Origin: JAOUJD01 sp963841815
GTDB lineage: Bacteria; Pseudomonadota; Gammaproteobacteria; Burkholderiales; Burkholderiaceae_F
Direction of reading: 5' to 3'
Assembly (NCBI GenBank): GCA_963841815.1
Contig: CAWJEE010000011.1
Span: forward strand, 62,001 to 126,000
Length of the DNA stretch: 64,000 bases
The notes beneath the pieces are model-generated. The model was not told the DNA's origin. It was given only the letters and a program-made list of their open reading frames with translations, and searched no databases. The translations under genes and the position numbers were made by a program. Shown here in pieces: positions 42,662 through 51,652 of this stretch (positions are counted from its first letter, which is position 1; the number at the start of each line of letters is the position of its first letter).

Positions 42662-43415
42662 TCAAGATCGGCAGGTCATGCAGGTGGCGACGAGCAGGGT
42701 AGCACCGCCGGAAGAAACGAGATTGTGCGCCCTGTGAAACAGGACGCAGACCCAGGTACTTCGATAGCGAAGATACAGCAGGCCATAGCGCGATACCGGT
42801 CAAGCCGGAAAGCAGCCAGGAGGCGTGTCCCGCCGCGAAAGAAGCGTGGTCGTCACGACCAGGGCCAACCAGGCAGGCACGTCGCGCATCAAGTCGTCCG
42901 AGGATAAGGCCCGGTACAGCAACTCCTCGAAGATCGGGACGAGGACGGCATCGACCGCAAGGTGACCGGCGAGTCCTGTGACGGAAACTCCTGCGCCCAC
43001 TTGCGAGGACGCCGCCGGTTCCCGCTCGGGCTCTCGGCGCGACACATCGTCATGGTGACCAGCAGCGAGAACGGAGCGTACCGAGGACGAACCAGGCTGC
43101 CAGCCGTCATGCCGTTTCCGGGACACGGCGCCCGTGCAGCGGTCCGGACTGGAATCTTCAGGGCCGCGAAGCATCAAGCGCGAGAACCAGCGCCTGCACG
43201 TCAAACGTGACGAGGCGCGGATCGGCCCGGAAGGGAGGCAGGTGCGCCGAATCGCGATTCAGCACCGGCAGGGGAAGAATCGAGGTCGAGACGACCACGA
43301 GTGCCCGCCGATAGGCACGCAGGGTGCTCGCCAGCCGGGTGCTGAGCGATCGAAGAAGGCGGTGCGGGACTGCCGGCGGCAGGCGAACGGCCGTCTGCTG
43401 CCGACTGGCCTGGCG
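42662..43415 (-). CDS. CPBP (CAAX/Abi-type) intramembrane protease, frame-broken
   Basis: Pieces of one membrane protein are spread over the minus frames. A first hydrophobic stretch is RRALVVVSTSILPLPVL; then fragments AAWFVLGT and YAPFSLLVTMTM; then HLAVDAVLVPIFEELLYRAL, the EExxxR motif of CPBP proteases, followed by DVPAWLALVVTTTL, AAGHASWLLSGLTGIALW and the tail LLYLRYRSTWVCVLFHRAHN, ending at 42662. The second His motif is in AGHAS and a third His in RAHN. Joining them needs several one-base corrections, so the start and exact boundaries are unknown. A TTG overlapping the upstream stop (TTGA) is one candidate. Rarer codons such as TTA are visible. It may be real decay or sequence error. 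Confidence 0.6.
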
Positions 43416-43635
43416 TCAACCCACGTGCGCCTTCCCGTAGGGAATGCCGGTAGCTGGATGCGTAGAAGCCGTTGTACGAGTCGCTGAACCAGTTCGGACG
43501 GCATCGTTGAAGACAACTGCCCCAGTCGCCCAGCGACCCGCTGATCGACACGCCGGTCAGTCCGACCGACATCGTGAGGTCTCCGCACTCCGCCCCGCCC
43601 ACCGCCGCCGCTTCGTCGAACGAGATCTGCCTCAT
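43416..43635 (-). CDS. Bacteriocin-like peptide with double-glycine leader
   Basis: The peptide starts MRQISFDEAAAVGG, which fits the double-glycine leader pattern of class II bacteriocins (hydrophobic at -11, Glu near -7, GG at the cleavage site), and continues AECGDLTMSVGLTGVSISGS with several Gly and Cys (GDWGSCLQRC). Length 220 bp fits one extra base: shifting frame after NGFY gives a tail PATGIPYGKAHVG and a TGA at 43416-43418, a peptide of about 72 residues. In the unshifted frame it runs on to 43201 with a low-complexity tail. A strong ribosome binding site precedes it. The CPBP gene follows directly. No export ABC transporter is nearby. Confidence 0.6.
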
Positions 43636-43639
43636 GTCA

Positions 43640-43645
43640 CCCTCC
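43640..43645 (-). promoter_or_regulatory. Ribosome binding site of the bacteriocin-like gene
   Basis: GGAGGG lies four bases before the ATG at 43635 on the minus strand. It is the main support for the start of this otherwise small gene. Confidence 0.7.
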
Positions 43646-43756
43646 AGAAGTTGACGCGCTCACCGCGTCTGTTGCCGGCACACGCCGGATCTCGGGATGA
43701 CTCGAAGTTACGTGGAGGCAGACGCCGCGCCTATCCGACGATTGCAGGAGGCCGGC

Positions 43757-44489
43757 TCAGAGCTGCAGCGCGTTCTTCTGCGCCGCGACCAGCGACGCGA
43801 TGCCCTGCCGCGCGAGCTCGAGCAGCGTGTCCATCTGCTCGCGCGTGAACGGCTTGCCCTCGGCCGTGCCCTGCACCTCGACGAAGCCGCCGCCGCCCGT
43901 CATCACGACGTTCATGTCGGTCTCGCACGTCGAGTCCTCGGCATAGTCGAGGTCGAGCAGCGGCACGCCCTGGAACACGCCGACCGAGACGGCGGCGACG
44001 AAGTCCAGCACCGGCTAGCGTCTCGATCATTCCGCGCCCGCGCAACCAGCGGATCGCATCGTAGGCGGCGACGAAACCGCCGGTGATCGCAGCGGTGCGC
44101 GTCCCGCCGTCGGCCTGGATGACGTCGCAGTCGATCTGCAACGTGCGCTCGCCGAGCGCGGCGAGGTCGATCACCGAGCGCAGGCTGCGCCCGATGAGGC
44201 GCTGGATCTCCTGCGTGCGGCCACTCTGCTTGCCGCGCGCGGCCTCGCGATCGGAGCGGGTGTTGGTCGAACGCGGCAACATGCCGTACTCGGCGGTCAC
44301 CCAGCCCTGCCCCTTCCCCTTGAGGAACGGCGGAACCTTTTCGTCGACGCTCGCCGTGCAGATGACCTTGGTGTCGCCGAACTCGACGAGCACCGCGCCT
44401 TCGGCGTGCCTGGTGTAGTTGCGCGTCAGCCGGACGGGACGCAGTTCGTCGTGGCGCCGCCCGCTGGGGCGCTGCATGTCTGTTGGCAT
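43757..44489 (-). CDS. rph: Ribonuclease PH
   Basis: A phosphate-dependent 3' exoribonuclease that trims tRNA ends. It begins MPTDMQRPSGRRHDELRPVR at 44489, with family parts HAEGAVLVEFGDTKVICTA, GWVTAEYGMLPRSTNTR, QIDCDVIQADGGTRTA and YAEDSTCETDMN. One extra base near 44018 breaks the frame; repair gives 243 residues, normal for Rph. The end is AAQKNALQL. It lies 65 bp after the PP2C gene on the same strand. Confidence 0.93.
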
Positions 44490-44553
44490 TCGGTGGATTC
44501 CGGAGAACGAGGCGGACCGCCTCGGGGTTCCGGCAAGACTAGCGCAGCCGACG

Positions 44554-45492
44554 TTACTTGTTCACGAGCCTCGCCGCCCGGGAGATCGCCCGCTGGATCT
44601 CGGCGACGGCGTCGTCGATCTCATCCTCGCTCAGTTCCGCTTCGTCGTCGGTCTCGCCGATGCGCGGCATGTGGATGGTCGACGCGATCGTTCCCTCCGG
44701 GATGAGCAGCGTCGACACCGGCTCCTCGCTCGGCGGCACCATTTCCATCGACTCGGTGCCGGCCCAGGTCATGGCGACCGCCGTGCAGTTGTCCGAGTCC
44801 GGGCCGCCGAGTTCGAGCGCGAGTTCCATCAGTTCAGGCACCGCCCGCATCACCGTCTTGCCGGAGAAGGCCTCGGCGACCTGGCGGTCGCTCAGCGAAC
44901 CCCACAGGCCGTCGGAGCAAAGGAGCACCGTGTCGCCGTTGCGCAGCGCGAACGGACGGCTGATCTCCACGGTCGGCGCGACGTACGCACCGATGCAATT
45001 GAAGATCCGGTTGCGCTCTGGATGATCCTTGGCGTCCTCGGGGCGGATCAGGCCGGCCTGCACCAGGTGGTGGACGCGCGAGTGATCGAGGGTGCGCTCG
45101 GCGATCCGCCCGCCGCGGATCAGGTACAGGCGCGAGTCGCCGATGTGCGCCCAGAGCGCCATGCCCTGCTGCACGATGCAGGCGACCAGCGTGGTGCGGG
45201 GCGCTTCGGGCAGAGAGTGTTCCGCGCGATAGCGATGCAGTTCGCGGTGCGCGGCAAGCACCGCTTCCTCGAGGTAGCGCACCGGATCGGCCAGCAGCGG
45301 CTTGGCGTCGCGCTGGTAGATGGCGGCCATCGTCTGCAGGGTCAGCTGCGAAGCGACCTCGCCCCGCGCGTGACCGCCCATGCCGTCGGCCACGAGCATC
45401 AGCAGCGAATCGCGGGTGTACAGGTACCCCATCCGGTCCTGGTTGACCTTGCGACCGCCCTTCTTGCTTTCCTGGTAGACGGAGAACCGCAT
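44554..45492 (-). CDS. PP2C-family protein phosphatase
   Basis: A Ser/Thr phosphatase with the PP2C metal-binding motifs VADGMGGHARGE (about residues 35-46), HIGDSRLYL, LCSDGLWGSL and DSDNCTAVAM. A C-terminal acidic tail follows after residue 250. The frame is intact at 312 residues. It lies 104 bp downstream of a protein kinase gene on the same strand, so the pair probably sets the phosphorylation state of shared targets. This pair next to rph is familiar from Burkholderiales. Confidence 0.88.
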   Translation of the reverse strand: MRFSVYQESKKGGRKVNQDRMGYLYTRDSLLMLVADGMGGHARGEVASQLTLQTMAAIYQRDAKPLLADPVRYLEEAVLAAHRELHRYRAEHSLPEAPRTTLVACIVQQGMALWAHIGDSRLYLIRGGRIAERTLDHSRVHHLVQAGLIRPEDAKDHPERNRIFNCIGAYVAPTVEISRPFALRNGDTVLLCSDGLWGSLSDRQVAEAFSGKTVMRAVPELMELALELGGPDSDNCTAVAMTWAGTESMEMVPPSEEPVSTLLIPEGTIASTIHMPRIGETDDEAELSEDEIDDAVAEIQRAISRAARLVNK

Positions 45493-45596
45493 CCGCTGCG
45501 CTCGTTGCCTTTCGACCCTGTGGTTCGCGAGCCTACGCCAGGCAGCCAGCCCGGATCAACCGCCGCGGGGAAGGAGGCCGTTGCAGGCGCCGCGCC

Positions 45597-46592
45597 CTAG
45601 AACCAGGTGATGTTGTGGTCCTTCATGAAGCGCGTCATGCGCGCCTGGAGATTTCGGAAGCGCGCGCCAGTCCGTTCGATCAACGTGAACTCGGGCCGTT
45701 CCGGCACCGTCTGCAGCAGTTCCTTCTGCACGGCGTACACCGTCTGCGGGCGCTCGAGCGAATTCAGGCGCAGGCAGCGCTCGATCATCGAGATCAGTTC
45801 GTTCGAGTACAGGCCGCGGAACGAGCGCAGCGCCGTCGGCATCTTGTCTTCCTTCAGCCGCGCGTCGGATTCCTGCGGCGGCATGCCGGACATGCACGCG
45901 TAGATGCACGCGCCGATCGAGTACACGTCGGTCCACGGTCCGAGCTCCGCGTCGCGCTTGTAGAGCTCCGGCGCGGCGAACCCGGGCGTGTACATCGGGT
46001 AGGTCTTGCTGATGTCCCGCTGCAGCGTCTGGCGCGCGGCGCCGAAGTCCAGCAGGATCGGCGTGCCGTCCATGCGCAGGTAGATGTTGGCCGGCTTCAC
46101 GTCCAGGTGCAGCAGCCGGTTCGAGTGCACCTCGCGCAGCCCGTTCATCACCTGCGCGAACACGCGGCGGATGAAGCGCTCGGACAGGACGTCCTTCTGG
46201 TCCTTGCTGCGGTTGCGCAGCACGTGCTCCTGCAGCGAGCGGCCCGACTCGTAGTTCATCACCATGTACACGGTCTCGTTCGCGCGGAAGAAGTTCAGGA
46301 CGCGGACGATGTTGGGGTGATAGATCGAGGCGAGCGCACGGCCCTCCTCGAAGAAGCACTTCAGGCCGATGCGGTAGGTGTTGAGATTCTCAGGGGCGAT
46401 GTACGGGAGCAGTTCGCCCGGCCTGCGCTGCGCGAGCGACGCGGGCAGGTACTCCTTGATCGCGACGGAGTTGCCCTGGTCGTCCGTGGCCAGATAGACG
46501 ATCGAGAATCCGCCGCTGGATATCTTCTTTACAATGCGGTATCCGCCTACCTCGAGGCCTTCTGGCAGTGGTGCGTTGGTCTGGGCGGGCAT
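45597..46592 (-). CDS. Hanks-type serine/threonine protein kinase
   Basis: A 331-residue kinase with the glycine loop ISSGGFSIVY, the Lys in VAIKEY, the catalytic loop HLDVKPANIYL (HLD in place of HRD) and the DFG motif LDFGAARQ. No membrane segment or sensor domain follows. The start MPAQTNAPLPEG at 46592 is preferred; longer frames add a non-matching N-terminus. It is followed by the PP2C gene and diverges from yicC. Targets are unknown. Confidence 0.88.
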   Translation of the reverse strand: MPAQTNAPLPEGLEVGGYRIVKKISSGGFSIVYLATDDQGNSVAIKEYLPASLAQRRPGELLPYIAPENLNTYRIGLKCFFEEGRALASIYHPNIVRVLNFFRANETVYMVMNYESGRSLQEHVLRNRSKDQKDVLSERFIRRVFAQVMNGLREVHSNRLLHLDVKPANIYLRMDGTPILLDFGAARQTLQRDISKTYPMYTPGFAAPELYKRDAELGPWTDVYSIGACIYACMSGMPPQESDARLKEDKMPTALRSFRGLYSNELISMIERCLRLNSLERPQTVYAVQKELLQTVPERPEFTLIERTGARFRNLQARMTRFMKDHNITWF

Positions 46593-46714
46593 GAACGCTC
46601 GTTCGGTGAGACGTGGCGATTCTAGCCGTCCGGCCAGCAGGACTCGACGCTCCAAACACGCGATAAGACGTGCAATCCCCTCGATAACACCGGCTCCAGC
46701 CGCCTCCCGACCCG

Positions 46715-47617
46715 ATGAAACCTGTTGCGAGCATGACCGGCTTCGCAAGCGCCGCGCGTCCCACCGCACTGGGGCAGCTGACGATCGACCTGCGCTCCGT
46801 CAACTCCCGCTTCCTCGACCTCTCGATGCGGATCCCGGACGAGTGGCGCGTGTTCGAGCCGATGCTGCGCGAGGCCATCGCCGGGCGCCTCAGCCGCGGG
46901 AAGGTGGAGTGCCGGATCAACATCGTCCGCGGCGTCGGCGCCGCCGAGCCGACGCTGAACGCAGCCGCACTCGCCCAGCTGACCGGCCTCGCCGGGCGGG
47001 TCGAGCAGGCGCTGCCCGGAGTGACGCGTCTCTCCACGGCCGACGTGCTCGACTGGCCGGGCGTCGTCGAGACACCCGGCAGCGATCCGGAGGCGCTGCG
47101 CGCGGCGACCGCCGAGGCGCTGGCCGAAGCCCTTGACGGCATGACCGCTTCGCGCCGCCGCGAAGGCGAAGCGCTGCGCGAGGCGCTGCTCGCCCACTGC
47201 GCCCAGGTCGAGTCCATTGCGAACCAGCTGAAGGCGCGCGCACCCGACCTGCTGGCCGCCGTCGAGCGCAAGCTCGTCGAGCGCCTCGAGCAGGCGCTCG
47301 GCGAAACGATGACGAAGGCGACGACGCTGAGTCGCGACGAAGTGGCCGACCGCATCCGGCAGGAAGTCACCCTCTACGGACTGAAGATGGACGTCGAGGA
47401 GGAGATCAAGCGCCTGGCCACGCACGTGAACGAGGTGCGACGGGTCCTGGGCGCGGGCGGTCCGGTGGGACGCCGGCTCGACTTCCTGATGCAGGAACTG
47501 AACCGCGAGGCAAACACGGTCGGCTCGAAGGCGGCCGCCATCGAGATGACGAACGCCTCGGTCGAACTCAAGATCCTCATCGAGCAGATGCGCGAACAGA
47601 TCCAGAACCTGGAGTGA
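46715..47617 (+). CDS. yicC: YicC-family RNase-related protein
   Basis: The YicC family acts in RNA turnover; E. coli YicC is described as an endoribonuclease or RNase adaptor. The 300-residue protein starts MTGF-type as MKPVASMTGFASAARP. It has the N-terminal region with NSRFLDLSMRIPDEWR and the C-terminal DUF1732-like region (GRRLDFLMQELNREANTVGSK). The frame is intact. Its stop overlaps the gmk start, so the two are coupled. Confidence 0.9.
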   Translation: MKPVASMTGFASAARPTALGQLTIDLRSVNSRFLDLSMRIPDEWRVFEPMLREAIAGRLSRGKVECRINIVRGVGAAEPTLNAAALAQLTGLAGRVEQALPGVTRLSTADVLDWPGVVETPGSDPEALRAATAEALAEALDGMTASRRREGEALREALLAHCAQVESIANQLKARAPDLLAAVERKLVERLEQALGETMTKATTLSRDEVADRIRQEVTLYGLKMDVEEEIKRLATHVNEVRRVLGAGGPVGRRLDFLMQELNREANTVGSKAAAIEMTNASVELKILIEQMREQIQNLE

Positions 47618-48270
47618 CCGTGACCGATGCCCTTACCGTGCTCGCCGGCGACCACGCGGGCTCGCTGTTCCTCGTCGTCGCGCCGTCCGGCGCCGGCAAG
47701 TCGACGCTGGTGAACGCGCTGCTGGCGCGCGATCCCAACATCCAGCTATCGGTCTCGTACACCACGCGCCCGCCGCGTCCGGGCGACCAGGACGGGCGGG
47801 AATACCACTTCGTGACGATCGAGGACTTCATGCAGCGCCGCGCCGATGGCGAGTTCCTCGAGAGCGCGGAGGTGCACGGCAACTACTACGCGACGTCGCG
47901 CAAGTGGATCGAGGAGCGCGTTCGCGCCGGCACCGACGTGCTGCTGGAGATCGACTGGCAGGGCGCGCGCCAGGTGAAAGCGCAGTTTCCGCACGCGGTC
48001 GGAGTCTTCATCCTGCCGCCGTCGTTCGAGGCGCTCGAGGCGCGCCTGCGCAAGCGCGGGCAGGACACGCCGCCCGTGATCGCTCGCCGCCTGCTCGCCG
48101 CGGGCAGCGAGATGGCGCACGCCCCCGAGTTCGACTACGCGGTCGTCAACGAGGACTTCGAGACCGCCGTGGGCCAGCTGGCGGCCATCGTGACGGCGAC
48201 CCGGCTGCGCTACGGCAGCCAGGCGGCCCGGCACCACCAACTGTTCGCCCAGCTGGGCATCGTTGGCTAG
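47614..48270 (+). CDS. gmk: Guanylate kinase
   Basis: Phosphorylates GMP to GDP. The P-loop is VVAPSGAGKSTLV near residues 21-33; GMP-binding parts are SYTTRPPRPGDQDGREYHF and EFLESAEVHGNYYAT. GTG at 47614 overlaps the yicC stop (GTGA); a second GTG at 47620 is also possible. Length is 218 residues, normal. rpoZ follows after 117 bp, the standard gmk-rpoZ-spoT order. Confidence 0.95.
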   Translation: MTVTDALTVLAGDHAGSLFLVVAPSGAGKSTLVNALLARDPNIQLSVSYTTRPPRPGDQDGREYHFVTIEDFMQRRADGEFLESAEVHGNYYATSRKWIEERVRAGTDVLLEIDWQGARQVKAQFPHAVGVFILPPSFEALEARLRKRGQDTPPVIARRLLAAGSEMAHAPEFDYAVVNEDFETAVGQLAAIVTATRLRYGSQAARHHQLFAQLGIVG

Positions 48271-48387
48271 CCGCTTTGGGCGACGGGGCGCCCGCCGGCA
48301 ATTTGAAAGGCGCGCGGAGTCGGCGCTTCGGACGCCGCCGGGCATCGTCCGGTAAAATGCGCCACAACCCACAAGGATCGGACGCCC

Positions 48388-48591
48388 ATGGCCCGCATCA
48401 CCGTCGAAGACTGCCTGAAACACATTCCCAACCGCTTCCAGCTGTGCCTGGCTGCCGCGTACCGCGCGCGCCAGCTGGCGCAGGGCCACACGCCGAAGAT
48501 CGACACCAAGGACAAGCCGCCGGTGGCCGCGCTGCGCGAGATCGCGCAAGGCAAGGTCGGCATCGAGATGCTCCGCAAGGTGCCGACGTAA
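48388..48591 (+). CDS. rpoZ: RNA polymerase omega subunit
   Basis: The small omega subunit helps assemble RNA polymerase and takes part in ppGpp binding. The 67-residue MARITVEDCLKHIPNRFQLC is a clear match, ending LRKVPT. The frame is intact. It lies between gmk and spoT as usual. A hairpin follows its stop. Confidence 0.96.
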   Translation: MARITVEDCLKHIPNRFQLCLAAAYRARQLAQGHTPKIDTKDKPPVAALREIAQGKVGIEMLRKVPT

Positions 48592-48611
48592 TCGAGTAGT
48601 TTGCGACCGCC

Positions 48612-48640
48612 GCCCCGTCAAGTTAGCCTACCGACGGGGC
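48612..48640 (+). terminator. Hairpin between rpoZ and spoT
   Basis: GCCCCGTC at 48612-48619 pairs with GACGGGGC at 48633-48640, ending six bases before the spoT ATG. It may act as attenuator or limit spoT translation; no T run is present. Confidence 0.4.
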
Positions 48641-48646
48641 ACACGC

Positions 48647-50956
48647 ATGCGGTCCGCCGATCCTCCTTCCTCCTCGAATCCGGCTCTTCCTCCGCAGCCG
48701 CAGCACGGCTTCGCGCGCCGCGCGGCCGAGGCCCTGAAGAAAGCCGTCTGGCGCTCGGACGCCACGCCCGAGCCGCACAACGGCGTGGCGACGGTCGCCA
48801 CGCTGACGGAGCGCGTCAAGAAGTACCTGTCGTCGGCCGACGTGCAGAAGGTCAAGGACGCGTTCCGCTTCTCCGACGAGGCGCACCTGGGCCAGTTCCG
48901 GCGCAGCGGTGCACCCTACATCACCCACCCTCTCGCGGTCGCCGAGATCCTCACCGACTGGCGCCTCGACGGCGCCGCGATCCAGGCGGCGCTGCTGCAC
49001 GACGTGCTCGAGGACTCGGGCGTCGCGAAGCAGAAGCTCGTCGAGAAGTTCGGCGGGGTTGTGGCCGAACTGGTCGACGGCGTATCGAAGCTCGACAAGC
49101 TGCAGTTCTCGTCGACCGAACAGGCGCAGGCCGAGAACTTCCGCAAGATGCTGCTCGCGATGGCGCGCGACGTCCGCGTCATCCTGATCAAGCTCGCCGA
49201 CCGCCTGCACAACATGCGCACGCTCGACGCGGTCGACCTCGAGCGGCGGCGTCGCATCGCGCGCGAGACGCTCGAGATCTACGCGCCGATCGCGCACCGG
49301 CTCGGGCTCAACGCGCTGTTCCGCGAACTCGAGGAGCTGAGCTTCCAGCACCTGCACCCGATGCGGTACCGGGTGCTGCACAAGGCCGTGCTCTCCGCGC
49401 GCGGCAACCGCCGCGAACTGCTCGGCAAGATCCTGCAGTCGGTGCGCAAGGCGCTCGCCGAGTCGAAGATCCGCGCCGAGGTCTACGGCCGCGAGAAGAC
49501 GCTGTACGGCATCTACCGGAAGATGGCCGAGAAGAACCTGTCGTTCTCCCAGGTGCTCGACATCTACGGCTTCCGCATCGTCGTCGACACCCGGCCCGAG
49601 TGCTACCTCACGCTCGGCGCGCTGCACGGGCTCTTCAAGCCGGTGCCGGGCAAGTTCAAGGACTACATCGCGATCCCGAAGGTCAACGGCTACCAGTCGC
49701 TGCACACGACGCTGATCGGCCCGTACGGCACGCCGGTGGAGTTCCAGATCCGGACCAAGGACATGCACCACGTCGCCGAGAGCGGCGTGGCGGCGCACTG
49801 GCTGTACAAGGACGACGACTCCGACCTGTCCGAACTGCAGTCGCGCACGCACCAGTGGCTGCAGTCGCTGCTCGAAATCCAGCGCCAGACCGGCGACTCG
49901 AGCGAGTTCCTCGAGCACATCAAGGTCGACCTCTTCCCGGACAAGGTGTACGTCTTCACCCCGAAGGGCCGGATCGTGTCGCTGCCGCGCGGCGCCACGG
50001 TGGTCGACTTCGCCTACAGCATCCACACCGACGTCGGCAACAAGTGCGTGGCCGCGCGGATCAACAGCGAGATCCAGCCGTTGCGCACCCCTCTGCGCAA
50101 CGGCGACATGGTCGAGATCGTCACCGGGCCGGTCGCGCGGCCCAACCCGGCGTGGCTGTCGTTCGTGCGCACCGGCAAGGCACGCTCGGAGATCCGCCAC
50201 TTCCTGCGCACGATGAAGTTCGACGAGTCGGTCGAGCTCGGCGAACGCCTGCTCGCGCAGGCGGCACGCCAGTTCAACCTGTCGCTCGCCGAAGTCGGCG
50301 AAACGCAGTGGGAGACGGTCCTCAAGCAGGCCGAACTGGAATCGCGCAACGACCTGCTCGCCGACATCGGCCTCGGCCGCCGGCTGGCCGCCGTCGTCGC
50401 GCGGCAGCTCGCGCTCGGCGCCGTGCCGGAGAGCCCGGACGAGGACCCCTCGACGCCGCGCACCGCGACCGCCTCGCCGCACTCCCCGGTGCTGATCCGC
50501 GGCACGGAGGGCATGGCGGTGCAACTCGCGAGCTGCTGCCATCCGATCCCGGGCGACGCCATTGTCGGGCACATCCGGAAGGGCCAGGGACTGGCCGTGC
50601 ACCAGGCCGAGTGCGTGCACGCGCGGCGCGCGCGCCGGGCGGACCCGGAACGCTGGATCGAGCTGCAGTGGGCCAACGACTCGACGGCGAACTTCACGGT
50701 CGGCCTCGACGTCGGCGTGCTGAACGAGCGCGGCGTGCTGGGCCGCATCGCCGTGGCGATCGCCGAAAACGACTCCAACATCCTGAACGTTCACGTCGAG
50801 GACGAGGAGGCGCAGGTCGCGCTGATCCACTTCAAGATCCAGGTGCGGGATCGCACGCACCTTGCCCGCGTGATCCGCTCGCTGCGGCGAGTGAAGCACG
50901 TCGTCCAGATCGCGCGGCCGCGTGGCGGCACGCGCGGCCATCAGGACGCTTCGTAG
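48647..50956 (+). CDS. spoT: Bifunctional (p)ppGpp synthetase/hydrolase
   Basis: Controls the stringent-response alarmone. The HD hydrolase region has ALLHDVLEDSGV and VSKLDKLQF near residues 115-160; the synthetase region has YGFRIVVDTRPECY and KDYIAIPKVNGYQSLHT. The TGS domain (VYVFTPKGRIVSLPRG) and a C-terminal ACT domain follow. The frame is intact at 769 residues. It starts MRSADPPSSS. Its 3' end overlaps greB by 16 bp on the opposite strand. Confidence 0.94.
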   Translation: MRSADPPSSSNPALPPQPQHGFARRAAEALKKAVWRSDATPEPHNGVATVATLTERVKKYLSSADVQKVKDAFRFSDEAHLGQFRRSGAPYITHPLAVAEILTDWRLDGAAIQAALLHDVLEDSGVAKQKLVEKFGGVVAELVDGVSKLDKLQFSSTEQAQAENFRKMLLAMARDVRVILIKLADRLHNMRTLDAVDLERRRRIARETLEIYAPIAHRLGLNALFRELEELSFQHLHPMRYRVLHKAVLSARGNRRELLGKILQSVRKALAESKIRAEVYGREKTLYGIYRKMAEKNLSFSQVLDIYGFRIVVDTRPECYLTLGALHGLFKPVPGKFKDYIAIPKVNGYQSLHTTLIGPYGTPVEFQIRTKDMHHVAESGVAAHWLYKDDDSDLSELQSRTHQWLQSLLEIQRQTGDSSEFLEHIKVDLFPDKVYVFTPKGRIVSLPRGATVVDFAYSIHTDVGNKCVAARINSEIQPLRTPLRNGDMVEIVTGPVARPNPAWLSFVRTGKARSEIRHFLRTMKFDESVELGERLLAQAARQFNLSLAEVGETQWETVLKQAELESRNDLLADIGLGRRLAAVVARQLALGAVPESPDEDPSTPRTATASPHSPVLIRGTEGMAVQLASCCHPIPGDAIVGHIRKGQGLAVHQAECVHARRARRADPERWIELQWANDSTANFTVGLDVGVLNERGVLGRIAVAIAENDSNILNVHVEDEEAQVALIHFKIQVRDRTHLARVIRSLRRVKHVVQIARPRGGTRGHQDAS

Positions 50957-51489
50957 CGGACTTCGAGGATTTCCAGCGTCTCGACGCCGACCGGCGTCCT
51001 CAGCGTCACGCTGTCGCCCTCGCGCGCCTTGATCAGCGCGCGCGCGATCGGCGAGATCCAGCTCACCTGCCCGCGCGCCGGATCCACCTCGTCGATGCCG
51101 ACGATGCGGATGCGGTTCTCGCGGCCGTCGCCGGTCGCGTACCTCACGGTGGCGCCAAAGAAGACCTGGTCGGTCGCCTCGCGCGCCGCCGGATCGACGA
51201 CTTCGGCGTTGTCGAGGCGCTTGGTCAGGAAGCGGATGCGCCGGTCGATCTCGCGCAGGCGCTTCTTTCCGTAGATGTAGTCACCGTTCTCGGAGCGGTC
51301 GCCGTTGGATGCCGCCCACGAGACGGTGCGCACGACCTCCGGGCGCTCGACGTCGATCAGGTGCAGCAGCTCGTCCTTCAGCCGCTTGTGGCCTGCGGGA
51401 GTGATGTAGTTGCGCGTGCCAGTCGGGAGTTCGGGCGTTTCGAGTTCCTCGTCGTCGCCTTCGCTCTCCTTGACGAATGCCTTGTTCAT
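50941..51489 (-). CDS. greB: Transcription elongation factor GreB
   Basis: Rescues arrested RNA polymerase by stimulating transcript cleavage. The 182-residue protein has the GreB-type coiled coil with TPAGHKRLKDELLHL, NGDRSENGDYIYGKKRLREI (acidic tip Asp and Glu) and the C-terminal FKBP-like domain (GQVSWISPIARALI). A start at 51489 gives an N-terminal acidic extension. It converges on spoT, with overlapping ends. Confidence 0.92.
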   Translation of the reverse strand: MNKAFVKESEGDDEELETPELPTGTRNYITPAGHKRLKDELLHLIDVERPEVVRTVSWAASNGDRSENGDYIYGKKRLREIDRRIRFLTKRLDNAEVVDPAAREATDQVFFGATVRYATGDGRENRIRIVGIDEVDPARGQVSWISPIARALIKAREGDSVTLRTPVGVETLEILEVRYEAS

Positions 51490-51652
51490 GTCGCTTCTCC
51501 GAGCGGCGATGCTACTCGCCCGGGCAGCGGACGGGCGCGGCGACTGCCGCCCCCCGCGTGACGCGCGAGGAGGGACATGGCACGCCGGTCGCATCGGCAG
51601 GTTGCCGCTGCCCGCGCTACGCTTCAGTTCTTCGCCCCGGGCTCCCGGATCC

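Noticed and set aside
42480..42737. An 85-residue plus-strand ORF upstream of rdgB
   Set aside because: It opposes the end of the CPBP gene and has no motif or ribosome binding site.
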